Shown piece by piece: positions 11,156 to 23,500 of a DNA stretch of 64,000 nt (the stretch's first letter is position 1; each line of letters begins with the position of its first letter). A program made the position numbers and the translations under genes. The stretch spans positions 65,562,150-65,626,149 of the forward strand of contig CM050649.1 of assembly GCA_027574665.1 (NCBI GenBank), read 5' to 3'. Under the pieces are notes generated by a model, which made no database searches, had not been told where the DNA came from, and saw nothing but the letters and a program-made list of their open reading frames with translations. This stretch comes from Rhynochetos jubatus (taxonomy: Eukaryota > Chordata > Aves > Eurypygiformes > Rhynochetidae).

Positions 11156-13900
11156 GTAGAGAGCTCAACTCCTCACCTTCACGTTTCATCCCTGCATCTC
11201 AACTATCTCCAAAAAGCTGCTACAGAGAGTAGAAATCTTCTGTGCTTCCTTTTTCCCTTCTTTTTTTAATCTTTTGCATTAAATTGTAGACAAACAATAA
11301 GAAAGATTAAATAACATGCCTTTCAGGGCATACGTTTCATAATACTCTAGAGCGTATAAGCTTTTAAAGCAATTCTCTCCACTAAAATTAAAACAAACTG
11401 CCCTGAATAACATTTGCTAGGCTCAGCAGGGGCAGGGGGGATGCTGATTTCCATGCTATTCCTCTATAGCTTGTTAGCAGGCATTGCAAAACATACACAC
11501 TTCCCTTAAAAATGCGGTCCGGAAGTTATTATCCATCCTTCAAATTATTTGCATCACCATGGCAAGGAAATTCTGCAACCGATCGCACGCAGGAGTGTAG
11601 AAAACCAATAAATCGAAGTTCTTCGGGGAATTGTCCCATGTCCCAGCACCTGGCCCTTGGCCCAGGGTGCAGATGGGGAAGTTTGTCCAGAAGATGCGCT
11701 TTTGGGGTACGTGCTGTTATTTATCAGTGGGGCTCGTTTTCATCCCTGCAGGGGCAATAATATAAAAAGCCACATCAAGGCTGAGATCAGATAAGAAACT
11801 GCAGAGGGCCTGGAGTCTTAGGGAGGCAGATGGGACATTAACGATTGAAAACGGCGTGGGGTTTTTTCCAATATCCACATGTTCCTACCAGACTTTTGCA
11901 AACCGTGCACTTCTTTCAGAAGAACCCTCTCCCTCCATAAAAAAAATAAAAGATCTTAAAAGTTTCTGTTGCTAACACACTGTTAAACACTTCATTCCAT
12001 TTTTAGTTTCTGAAAACTTGATATCATGGTACCACAAATCCAAGTGCAAGTATCCCAAGGAGAGAAGAAAACATCTTGACTTTATAATCCTGTGTCTTAA
12101 GACTTTGGTAGGCTCTGAAGCACATGCTATGCCTGACTTCCACTGTCTTATATCCCTGAGCCAAACACCCAAGAAAGGTGAAGGACTTCGAGGGGCAGCC
12201 CAGTACCCTCAGCATCAACATTTTTCTAACCTCTCTCTTAGTTAGAGTGCAAATAAAAGTCCAGGGTGAAATCCAAGACAGAGTAATTTTCATTACAGCC
12301 CTCTTACAGCAGAGACCTCGTGTGATTTCAAAGCACAGTATTGATCTAGATATATTTTGATAACAAAAATATTCATTATGTTTGTCCAACTAAAGCACTT
12401 TTGAAACCCGTCTGTTTTAAACTGTGTTTTGACTGCGTGGAGAGACCCACATTTTTGCATTTAACTACTGTATTTTCACTCAGGGGGCACTTTGTTCTAT
12501 AGCAATCCTTTAACACAGTTAGTAACATTTAACTCAGCATGGAGCGTGCTCATCATAACCGTCTATTTATTTGATGGAGCTGGTAAACTGGAAGAACCAT
12601 GTCCATGAAAGAAAGGAGAAGAAAGGGGTTGAGCCCAGCAAAGGACAGGGGCTACCAGCTGTGGTCTGAAATCACAGACTTTTGCTGGTAAGAGCTAAAA
12701 AGCAGGATACCGGATTTCAGTAACAAACTCTTTGAGGGGCACAAAGATGACTATGATGATTGGTTTTTTGAGCTTTGAAGTTACAAGTCCTGCAAAGCTG
12801 GAGAGATGATGGCTTTGAGCAAAGAGAAGCAGAAAGCGTTCATGTAAAAGCCCAGCAGGGATTCCTTTCAGTACCTATTCCTTACATACACACAAGCCAG
12901 AGGCTTTTTACATAGCCAACTAGAGACACTTGCTCTTTCAGATTAAAAACAATTAAAACTGGACCTGAACACCACGTGATGCTCTGGAGACCAGCCAGAC
13001 CTCCCCAGCCTGCCCTGTTTGCAGACCAAGCTCTGTCAGATAGATTTTAATCACTGCGGCTTTCGTGTGCCATAATCTTTAAGGTGGACAAGAGGAGACA
13101 CGAGAAAAGAGCCTGCTGTTGAGGTCAGGACATTTGTTCTCAGCCCTGAGAGTTTCCTGAAGGAAACTCCTGCAAATGCCCAGCCTCCAGCGCCCTGCTG
13201 GCTGGGTTTCCCTGGATGACCAACTAAGAGCAGTCCCAAGGCACTTGGTGTATAGGACCAGGGTTCCTCATTACAAGTGCACCCATCACAGCCCCATGCA
13301 GAGTCCTTCATCCTTTGTAGCAAGATCTACACGATCAGTATTACTCTCCACAGCAAGGCCAGAGGTTTCCCTGAGCTGGGTTTCCTCATTAGGGAAAGAT
13401 GGTCACAGCCTTTGCCCTGAGGCTGGAGAACGTCCTTTGGGCTGGCTGTGAGGTGTCCCAGAGGGCTATCAGGAGTCTTTGAAAGACACTCAAGAAAAAT
13501 GCTGCACCCCCAAGAGACCACCACAGCAGCAGTTTGGCTCCTGCCGGCGCTCGCGTGTGCAAATTGTGCCATGCAAGCATTTCCAGGAGAGGTGTCTGGC
13601 TGTTGTCAGGGGGTATAGCTACTGGAAAGGGATAGACACTTCTCGCTTGATTATAGAGGAAAACCCCACCAACCAGCCTTTTAGGAGGGTAAAGTGAGAC
13701 TTTGACAAAACCTCTGATTTTTCTAAAGATTTTTCCTTTAATTTGAGAAGTTGATAAGGTGAGGGCCAACAGCCCAGAGCGATTGGGCTGCTCGCAGGAA
13801 TTGCAGAGGGCAGCGTGTCTATCCTGGAGTGTCTGAACTCTTGTGTATACCTGCATGCCTGCAATAGGCTTGGCAAAAAAAGACAGTTAGAAATGCCTAC
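11156..13900. other. Unique noncoding DNA, no gene seen
   Basis: AT-rich from 11230 to 12600, then mixed. Open frames up to 155 codons (13389-13856, minus) overlap others in different frames and show no known domain. No repeat family was recognised. Confidence 0.5.
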
Positions 13901-14200
13901 GTTTTTCTGGGGTAGCCACATGTGACGCAGTGCAGTGGCTGCCATCCTTCACCCTGGTCCCGCTTGGCCGTAGTCAATATCAGCAACAACTCGGCTCCCC
14001 GGCCAGAAGCCGCGCCATGGGCTTTGACCCCGCCGCTTGCCCTCTTGGGAAGCGCTGCACTGCCTCGTAAAGCACAGCAGCCACTTTTGCCCCCACAGCA
14101 AACGTGCTGCGGCACCGTGCTCGATGTCACCGCACAAGTGGCACGGGCGGTCCCTGCCTCTCACAGGGTGCGCGCTAGGCTGGGACGCCCACCAAATGAG
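13901..14200. promoter_or_regulatory. GC-rich, CpG-dense patch (possible small CpG island)
   Basis: About 20 CpG sites between 13920 and 14190 by hand count, in distinctly GC-rich sequence (for example 'agaagccgcgccatgg' near 14005 and 'gggtgcgcgctaggctggga' near 14166). Frames are open on both strands (107 and 114 codons), consistent with high GC. It could be a small CpG island, an orphan promoter or an enhancer. I found no downstream exon or TATA box in a fixed relation to it. Confidence 0.3.
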
Positions 14201-17161
14201 GAGTTTCACCTGCAGCCTGGGGAGTTTCAGTGGCTTTTGTTCATTCACACTGCAGGGCTTTTCTAAGAGCAAAGGAAGGATTTTTTAGGTTCATTCATTT
14301 TGCTTATTGTTTCCACCTTTTTTCTTTTTCTTGAGGTTTTCTTTCCCTGTTATCGCAAGGAAAGGAACAAATGACGAAAGGAGAGCTGAAGTGCCCACTC
14401 CTTCCTCACGGGGCTAATTTCAAAATGCAATCAGCTTTGCAACTGCTCTCCCAAAGGCACGTGAGTGAGAGTCCCTAATTAAGGTCAGCCTGCGATGACC
14501 ACAGCCACCCTTGTTGTGGCAACAGGTAGCAGGCGGCGGAGCTCACAGCCACGGCAGTGCAAGCACAGGGGGATCACCCAGGGGAGAGTCATGCACGGGG
14601 GCTGACTGCTCTACAATTAGGGGTCTTAACAGTTCTCCCCCAGCGCTGGGCACATGAAAGCTTTGCCAGCGCAGCTCATGGGTGCGCAAGAGGTGTGATG
14701 TCATTTTCCAGTGGATGACATAATTAAGCCGGAGCCGCAATATAGCGGTGTTGCTGTTGTACATCCCTCCGTCCAACAGCACCTTAGCGGGTTTTTTTTC
14801 ACCAAACAAACTCCAAAGACAAGGACTCTTCCCAACTGGAATCACACACAACAGGAGAAGCTCTTATGCTTTAACCATGCAGAGTCCAGTAGCAAAATAC
14901 GTGGGTATTGACACAGCCTCTGTTGTCATTTACGCAGGAGGGACATGTGGAGGCAGAGGCAGCCCCAGCACAGGTGTAAGGGAGCAGCCACCCTGGGCGA
15001 GCAGGTGAGTGGCAGCTCCCTTAGGAGACGATGGCTCCCACAGCTCAGTTACAGACATAAGGACTTGACCTGCAGCGACAACCTCCAGGGACATGCTTTT
15101 TAAGCTTCCTTGAACACATTCTTGTTTCCTGCCTGCCGCAGCCTTTGCCAGGAGATGATACCCTGCCACTGTTGTTGATGTTGCTGCTGTCACCAGATGC
15201 AGGCTGTCCATCCATCCATACTGTCATGCGAGCCCCTGTTTGCTGGATCTGATACAGATTTTCAAAGTGCTGAAGAGGGTTATTGCTATATAATGCACTC
15301 AGCCTAATCATAGAAACATGGTAGAGCTGAAAGGGGGTTGACAGAGCATCCCCAGGGGAAAGTCACATAACTGGACCCGGTCTTACAAGCAAGGAGTGAT
15401 ATTTATTCACTCTATTACTAGCCAGGAATAAGCTGTCTGGAGCAGATCCAAGATGACCTGCTTCACTACTAAAGAAAATGCATCAAGTCAAACTGATGCT
15501 CGTGCCTCTGCTCTCAGCCATTAGAGACAATTAGTATTTCTCATGCAACCTCCTACTGGCATTTTATCTTCATAGACCGGCACTGGCTGGTGAGCTGATC
15601 CTGCCAGCTGGGCTGGAAGTTGCATCCCCTTTCTTGTTTTGCACAGGGGGAGTGCTCTGCTGCAAACGTGGGAAGTGTGGACCACTTCCTAATGCCAGAG
15701 TGAACTAGCCAAAGCAGACAGATACAAAGTGCACTGCAACACCTGCTCTTTGACTTTCCTTCACCTTTTCATAGCCACTGTTACAACACTTCCCCTCCCC
15801 AAACGTCCCGTGTTGAATCCAGGTGAGCAGCTCCAGAGGTGAGCCCCACATATCGGAGGAAAGCAGGCAGTACGCTTTGTAACTTACACCTCTGATTTTG
15901 TTACAGGAGAGATAAGTGCTTTCACTGCCTTACTCTCAGTAGTCTGGCACCCAGCTTTCTTGCCCGTTATTTTCACCAAACACATTTTTGTGGTGTGCTG
16001 GGTCTCATGCACATCAAAGCATGAAGACAGGTGAAGCGTGTTTCACAAAATATGCTCTCCCCACTGCTCACAAAAAATGGGAATTGATGAGTGTTGTCCT
16101 GGCACATAATAAAAATGTCAACGTTTTTCAAAAAAAAAATGCAAACCAAAAGTGTTTTCCAGTCAACCCTCCTTTCTGAACATCAAAAGCCTTCCTCTTC
16201 CCAAAACAAATTCAAGGCCACTAAACCCTAGTATATTTTGAGCTGGAACTAGTGTTTCCCATAGGGACTGGAAAGCTAGTCACAAGGCATACACCCCTTC
16301 CTCCTTCTGGGGCATTTACAGACCTATGTGCCACATACATCTGAGGTGCAGGTAACCAGAAAGCCACACTGCGTAACTCACTTTCATGGACAACTCTGTG
16401 TCAACAGGGACAGAGCGAGCACGCAATTTCCTTCTGAGCATTTCTAAGCTACAGAAGGCTTGAGTCCATGTAAGAGTGCCTGAGGCAAGAATTCCACTCT
16501 TGCTTTGCGTGAGTGAAGCACAGCCCTTGAAAGGTGATTTAATTTCAAATCCAGGAATAAACATTTTCTTTTTGTCCCTCTCACACCACAATATTTCTAT
16601 TTTGCTGTGTGTTTGGAAAGAGATATAGGTATAGATAAACTCACAAGGTTACCTTATTTTATAGTAAGATACACTTTTCTACTTAGGACATACTAAAATG
16701 TATCCAGGGATGCCTGACTGTACCAACCTCCAGAGAAATATGTATGTATTCACACATAACCACATACACTCACACGTCGGCTATGTGTAATATTATAGGA
16801 AGTTTAGTTTCAAACTTCCTCTGGATGTTTCGTAAGTGCCTCGGCAGAATTGCATAAACAAGCACAATACAAGGATACAAAGGGTGGGGGAGTAATTTTT
16901 TATAACATATGGTAGTACAAGTAGCTGATAACAGCAAAAAATAAGCAATTGCCTCAGAAACTGGAAATCTCTATAGCTGAATGGTGCATTTTCTCCCTTT
17001 TGACCTCAAGAGCATTCAGGAGTAAAAGGTGATTGTCCTACTTTGCTGTCTCATTCAAATCTGGTTCTGCAGCTGAATTTGAGCGCCAAACGCGTGCTCA
17101 AGGACGCTTTTTTCTCTCATTTCTGCTCTCGTTGCAGACATTCACAGAGTATCAAATATTT
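14201..17161. other. Unique noncoding DNA, no gene seen
   Basis: No supported gene. A weak 'tcatagaaacatggtagagc' followed by 'tgaaaggg' at 15308-15336 hints at an eroded minus-strand CR1 terminus but is too short to call. Short CA/TA-rich stretches occur near 16740-16785. Confidence 0.5.
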
Positions 17162-17179
17162 AAAAAAAAAAAAAAAAAA
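17162..17179 (+). repeat. Poly(A) run, 18 A
   Basis: Uninterrupted A run. No retrotransposed sequence was recognised immediately upstream, and avian CR1 does not end in poly(A), so this is most simply a homopolymer microsatellite. Confidence 0.9.
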
Positions 17180-19085
17180 GGATGCCAAAATTAAATTCCC
17201 AGAGGAAGTCATTCTTTAAAGATTTTTCATCATTGACAATAATTTTGTCTAGTAATATTCAGGAAAAAAAAATTCTGAAGCCTTTCAGCTGGTACCTGAT
17301 TGCCATGAATGCTCAAATTAAGGAAGCTCTGAACTGAAGGGTACATTATCAATAGTAATCATGTTAATAGGTATGATTGCTGAGGGATGTGGCTGATAGC
17401 CTTGCAAATATTGAGTACACGTCCCTCTTTCTTTTTTATGCTTTGCTTGGCACAGCTATTACTCTAATTTTTTCTGAACAGATTTCAGAGCAAAGCGGTC
17501 TCTGTGACATTGTTGTCGTGTAATAAGGCCAGTGTAGCTTCAACAGGTCAAGCTGCCTCTCACTGCAGCACCGCCCCAGCACATCTTGCTACCCTGCACC
17601 TAACGCACCTTAGTAATGCCTGATCCACCCCAAGAGAGCTGCACCCCAGAAGGTGTCTGTTATAAACACTGCTTACAGCCCAGATTAAGCCTGATACAGG
17701 CTTTGGGTCTGTCCTCCCACTTCACGACATCACAACAACGTAGGTAACACATCTGGATGGGGCAGGAACGTTCCCCTTCATGTACGTGAAGGGGCAACAC
17801 AAACAGCAGCACTCTGATAACAAGGAATGAAAAGCAAGGTCAGCTTCACATTTTGGTAGACATGCAATGAGCTGAGTCTGTTCTTTAGCCTCTAAAGGCG
17901 CTCTAGATGACTGTGCAGGATCCGAGCTTAATGAGATAAATCCCACCCTTGGGAACTTTTTCTTAGGCTTATGGCTTGGGGGTTTTGTGCTGCAAGCGTA
18001 GCGTACTCTTCTCTAGTACCTGGTTTGCCATGTTCTGTCCTGGATGCTCCACCTGCAAACGTTATATTCCCCCCACAAATCTGTCTTGCTCAAATATCTT
18101 GGTTTATAGTGCTCTGAAGTGCCATTTACAAACAACCTATGAGTTCTGCTATTGACATGAACTTATCCTAAAGAGTCATTTTAAGATACAACTAAACATA
18201 TCTTTTCGCTTTTCCAAACAACATACACTTAAGAAAATAATCACTCCTCCCCAGCTCTGAAACGTGATAACACAAACTGTAACAATTCAAACTGAACTCA
18301 TTTCATTAGGAAGATGAGCCATACCCATCTCTCTCTTTTTCGGCACTTTGAATTACATTAGCACAGCAGAGAGGTGCTTTTCTCCCTCCTTCCTCCACTC
18401 CAGTCACCAAGTATTCAACAGACTTGCAGCTGGATCAAAGGCAGCCAGACGATTCAGAGATTTATAGTATTACTTAGCAAGGGCAAGTGCGAAAGTCAAA
18501 CGGTAACTTCCCAAGAGAGACTGATTACTGTGAACTGCAGCTAATACAATTCACTGACAGAGAGTTATGAAGACGTTAGTTCACACCAGGGCAAAGGAAA
18601 ACTGCCATGCGGACTCTGGTGTTCCCTCCAAACCCCTGCGGCACACTGCTGGCAAGTTACCGTTCAGAAATACTGCTGTTGCGGGCACCCATGGAGTCGG
18701 GGAAAGTCCCCCTAAAGTTTCTAGGAAATGGTGCTTTCCACTGTATTTTGTTCAACAGCACTGTGTTTTCAGAACCTGAGCAGCAGAGCTCCAGGAGAGA
18801 GCTCTGTTTGGCACCACATGGCCATTTTACCCCCTTCAAAGTCCTTATGCAGCTTCACTGCTCATACCTCCATCTCATCTCCACGGAAGCAAACTCATTC
18901 TGTGTTTCTGTGAAGCTGATGTATCTCCATGGCTTTTCTTTTCATTGCACCACGGCTGGAGCCAACCTGAGTGCATCTGCTGCCAGTAAAGGGCCAGCTC
19001 CAGCCTTTCCGCAAACAGCTGGCAGACAGGCTGACCGCATGCAGGCCTGCACCCAGAGGTTGCCTGGGGCTGTGCTCCCAAGAAC
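17180..19085. other. Unique noncoding DNA with one near-palindrome
   Basis: No gene recognised. The 189-codon plus frame 18607-19176 runs into the CR1 copy at 19086 and has no domain, so it is treated as chance. The only structural feature is the inverted repeat at 17773-17794. Confidence 0.5.
17773..17794. repeat. 22-bp near-perfect palindrome
   Basis: Arms 'ccccttca' (17773-17780) and 'tgaagggg' (17787-17794) are exact reverse complements around the six bases 'tgtacg', whose centre is itself the palindrome 'gtac'. Only one base pair is mismatched. Outside the arms, GTT on the left can pair with AAC on the right past a single bulged C. Confidence 0.85.
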
Positions 19086-19375
19086 CATAGAATCACAGAA
19101 TGGTTTGGGTTGGAAGGGACCTCAAAGATCATCTAGTTCCAACCCCCCTGCCATGGGCAGGGACACCCTCCACTAGACCAGGTTTCTCAGAGCCTCATCC
19201 AGCCTGGCCTGGAACACTGCCAGGGATGGGGCACCCACAGCTTCTCCGGGCAACCTGTGCCAGTGCCTCACCACCCTCTCCGGGAAGAATTTCTTCCTGA
19301 TGTCCAACCTAAATCTCCCCACTTTCAATTTAAACCCATTAGCCCTTGTCCTGTCAGTACAGGCCCTTGTAAACA
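19086..19375 (-). mobile_element. CR1 LINE, 3' end with open ORF2 C-terminus
   Basis: Reading plus, it begins 'catagaatcacagaatggtt' and continues through 'tagttccaacccccctgcca', 'cctcatccagcctggcctgg', 'gcaacctgtgccagtgcctc' and 'aagaatttcttcctgatgtc'. On the minus strand this encodes the last roughly 65 residues of the CR1 reverse-transcriptase protein without a stop, with recognisable segments 'RLDIRKKFF', 'HWHRLPGEAV' and 'FQARLDEAL' before the natural stop. Homology fades at about 19375, the probable 5' truncation point. The intact frame suggests a fairly recent insertion, but the copy lacks the catalytic domain and cannot move. Confidence 0.95.
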
Positions 19376-20523
19376 AAGACGTGCCTCGTGTTGTCCACCA
19401 GCTATCCTTAGGGCTCAGCATCCCCACACCTAATTTCAAGGTGGTTTCCCCCTTCCCGGTAAGTCCCATTTGAAGGATGGATGGTCCCACTGCTTGTGCC
19501 AGGGCTCAGCTTGTCCTTTCTGTTAGAAAAACAGGTAACTCCTACCTTTTTTCTATTTCAGTTTTATGCTTTTTTTTTTTTTTAGGAAGCCAACTGGGGA
19601 GGGAAATAACAGGGAAGGATTGAACATTTGTTTTCATTTAATGAGTTTTGCACTTGCCCTGAGAGGCAGCTTGGGAGAAAAATCCTTGCAAGCCTTAATT
19701 TATAGAGCAGTGATGAAGGAAGTTAGGGGGAGGCAGAGGGAGGGTGAATAATTCTGTTGGAGCCTTTCTTCCACTTACAGAAATAAAATGTATTGAAGCC
19801 ATGGGAATGGCCATTGTCTTCTGGGAGCTTTAATTCTCTTCAGTACCACTCGGTCCCAGGAAGACTAATAGCTGAAGGAGTCCTCAACAGATCACCTCAT
19901 TACCCACCAAAGATCATCAAGGGAATAAGAACCTCTGGAGGAGTGTGAGCCACCATTTCCGGGGAGACTTGGGGAGTTTCATTTCCCCACCATGCAGGTT
20001 TTCTATATTTTTACATGAAAAAAATAAAAAAGCTGAATTTTCAGACCTCCGTGCAGTTTCCTTCCACACGAACCGCAGGTGCCCCTCTCAAGCACAAACC
20101 AGCTTTGGTCCATTTACATGTTTCCTCATTTATTCTGGCCAAATCCCACCAGCAGACTTCTTGCTGTGTGTCAAGTCCTGCCTGCTCAAGCTTAGAGCAG
20201 TGTTTTTTACACACAGCAATGAGGCAAAAAAAGGAGACTTATCAATGAATACATTTGCTCTAGCCCTGTCTCTCTGGATAACAGCTATGCAAAACAGACA
20301 CCTATTTATTCCCTGTTGCTGCTATACAATCTTTAGCCTATTTTGCATTTTGCCTGAGAGAGTGAGTCACAAAGATGACACCGCCCATTCTTTCGCGAAT
20401 TCCTCCATAAACCATACCCCATTTTTTGAAGCAGAAGCAGATTTCTACCTTGGCAAAACAGACAATTTAGTGTCCTGAGGTGACGGTTTTCATCCATGCA
20501 GTGAGCGGCACAAGAACAAAGGG
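19376..20523. other. Unique noncoding DNA, no gene seen
   Basis: Contains a T run (about 19570-19584). A 177-codon plus frame (19945-20478) has no recognisable domain. No repeat family was identified. Confidence 0.5.
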
Positions 20524-20547
20524 GCCCCTTAAGCCTTCATAAGGGGC
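20524..20547. repeat. Inverted repeat, 8-bp arms
   Basis: Arms 'gcccctta' (20524-20531) and 'taaggggc' (20540-20547) are exact reverse complements separated by an 8-base loop. It lies just upstream of the tandem duplication at 20564-20595. Confidence 0.85.
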
Positions 20548-20563
20548 TTGAGAAGGACTTGAA

Positions 20564-20595
20564 CTGTTGGAGGAAAGCGCTGTTGGAGATAAGCG
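20564..20595 (+). repeat. 16-bp tandem duplication
   Basis: Copy one 'ctgttggaggaaagcg' (20564-20579) is followed directly by copy two 'ctgttggagataagcg' (20580-20595), with two mismatches. This is a small local duplication, probably from slippage. Confidence 0.85.
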
Positions 20596-23500
20596 CTGGG
20601 ACATTTTCCCTGCGGTCCTTTTGCCAGAGGAAAGGAATTAGCCCTGAGGAGTTTGGTTAAGGAAACCCTTACAGTTAATCCTGACCTTACTGAGCAAGGT
20701 TAGGCCAGAAGTGAAGACTTTTCAATTAGCCTGTCGTTAATGGATCGGATGATGCTGATAAAGGGAAGAGCAAGGGCTTTTCATGTGTTATTCCAAGGTT
20801 AGCTGGGTTGTTTTACAGACAGGAGCAGAGATGAAGTGAGACAAAGCCCCGTATCTGTGACATTAACACTGAAAGACAGCAGCATGTCACAGGGTCATTC
20901 GTACAGCAGGGATAACCTTGTAGAAGGAAAGACAGCAAATGGAAAAAACAAATGAATGTTCAAAGCACAAGCAAAACTTAAGCATTAGTTTATAAGCACC
21001 AGGTTGTGTACCATTTTTTTCTGTTAAACACTCAGCAGCGACTTCCCAATGCGACCTCCGCCAAAGACGTACATTGCAAAACACAGGCAGGATTACTAAT
21101 TTTTCAGAAGATACTCTTCATGACAGGTTAAGCCATAATTTTACTGTAACTCATTCCCTCACTGAAGTTGCTGACATTTATGACTGTGCTTTGAAATGTT
21201 GATATACCCAAGGATTTCGCAACATTAGCTTTGACATGCCAAATTAGTCCATCAGCTCCTTCCAAAGCAAATCCATGATGCGCTGGATGAGGACATTGGC
21301 AGCTGGGGGTTGTGTGGTATCAATACAAGACCTGCTCTCCAAATGAGCCACCTGAAGTCACATATCCTGTTAGCAGATGCATTGGGAGCCTCTCCCATTA
21401 GCAGTGCCTCTGCTAACGTTGAAAAACGCTGCCTGTCATTCATGAAAAATGACATCTAACTGCAAAACAGAGATTTGGCAAGTGTGGGACGAGCATTATT
21501 ACTACTGTAGATGTGAGTCGTAAGAGGACACCTCAAGGAATTCCCACCTGGGTAGATGATGTTCTGTACCTGGGGGAGGTGAGCACCCAAAGAAAGAAAA
21601 ATAAAGGCCACGGACTGAGCAAACAATGGTTTCTGTGAGAAACTAGGGAACAGAAGAGGCATGGTCTGCCTTTTGCAGAGTTTCACAGGGAGGTTAGCAG
21701 GGACCCTTACATGGCCATCAAGTCAGGATCAGGGAAACCTGCTTCCAGAAGCTGCTTTGAGTGCACAGGCTGGCAGCCCCTGTCCTGCTCCCAAAGGGAA
21801 GAGAGACTGAAAAATATGGTGAGGGTCACCCCTGCTAGCCTAAGACAAAAGAGCAGTCCCATTTGTGCTTAATGCAGGTGTAACATCAATGTCTTACCCT
21901 GTTAGCAGATTATGAGTATCAGTGGTATGCAAGCATTGAGTCCAGGTGACTTGGGAATTTACCCTGACATTCCTCTGCTGAACAAGGAAGCCTTTAGAAA
22001 AACAAACTTCAGGCCGTGCTGCAAATCCCCTGTGTACTTTCACTGTGCCTTTAATAGTTATATTTTAAAACATCATGACTGATGGTTTATTTGCCCCAAA
22101 TCCAGTTTCGCATTTCTTAATCAGCAGCAAGAATCCCACATCTCTCCACCAAGCCTGGTATGCAGGCAAACGGTAATGCTGCCAGGTAATGTCGTAGTGC
22201 AGATAAAGTCTTTTATTGGTCTTGAAATTAGTCCTCAAGTGAAAAAGTAGCTTTCCCAATACTCCTCCAATCTAAATTACAAAGGTGCATTTTATTCAGG
22301 ACAGAAGAAAACACAGAGGACTATCTTGGTAAACTCATCTGGCTTTATCTGCAGTAAAATTCTTGTTTGAGACACTTCAGTCTAGTTACTGTAAATTCCT
22401 GTTTAATTATAATCCAGATGTTCTCAAGGCCCTCTTACCCTCCAGCAAGCCTTGACAAGCACTGCACAGAGGAAACGCAGCTCTCTAGTTTTCAGGGCTA
22501 AGAAGCTCTTTGGAGAATACACCAGGAGAGCTGCTCTGCACAGCGAGGCAGCAGGGCTGGATCCTAGGTGATCCATGAGGCTCGTTTCAATCAAGGCGAG
22601 CTGTAATCCTGAGCCAAGCACTAATTGCCAGAGGGGGAGAATAGGCAGTTTCCCAGCCCCTCGCTGCGGTTGGCTTACAGGAGCTGCCAATGCCTGCCAA
22701 AACGCTGCTCCAGCACGGCACCTGCTGAGACGTGAGAAGATCCTTGGTCCATTACAATGCAAGAGGCATCCCCACACCTCCGGAGATAAATTGACATGGT
22801 TTCTGTTTCGTTCGCACTCCTGTTGCTCTGTTTGCTTTCTCTTTTACTTTTTCTGGACTAGCCTATGTATTTTGTTGATGAGAAAGTGACTCAAAAGCAC
22901 ATTTCGGTTCCTATTGGTCTAAATGCTATTTTGGCTCTTTTAAGCGAAATCTCTTCAACAAAAAGGTGTAGCTTACATATTCATTAATGACCTGTAAAGA
23001 AGAGGGTAAAAATAACATGAGGATAGGCTTCTAAAGACATACTCTGTACAAAGTACATAATGAAGTCATTAAAGTCATTGCCTCAGGAAGCTGCAGAAGG
23101 CAGATGAAGAAGTGGAGGTTTCATGCACTGAAACAACTTAGTTCATATCACACCTTGGGTTTTGTCCTATCTGTTTACAAACATTTTGTTTTCTATATAA
23201 AGACTAACCATTTGGGGAAAGTTTTCCATCTGACCATTTAAAAAATGTCCTCTTAAAGTAATGATTGCCCAGTATTACAAGATTTGCGGCATTTTGAACC
23301 GCAAACAATCACTCAAGCCTCTGTGAAAATCTTCACATGAGTATACAAGCCCATGGAAGTAGGTCTTAGAAAAGATTCAGAGTTTTAGATTCTTAACAAT
23401 TCTCAGTATTACTTAACGGTCTTGGCTAATAGAGACTCATAGTCTCTTCTTGATAGAAACTTATACCAAACCCTCTGAGGTTAAGGACAAAGTTTGTCTT

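Noticed and set aside
15308-15336. Possible minus-strand CR1 terminus
   Set aside because: Fewer than 30 bp of weak resemblance. Cannot be told from chance by eye.
18607-19176. 189-codon plus-strand open frame
   Set aside because: Its 3' end is antisense CR1 sequence (from 19086) and the rest matches no family. The repeat extends the frame artificially.
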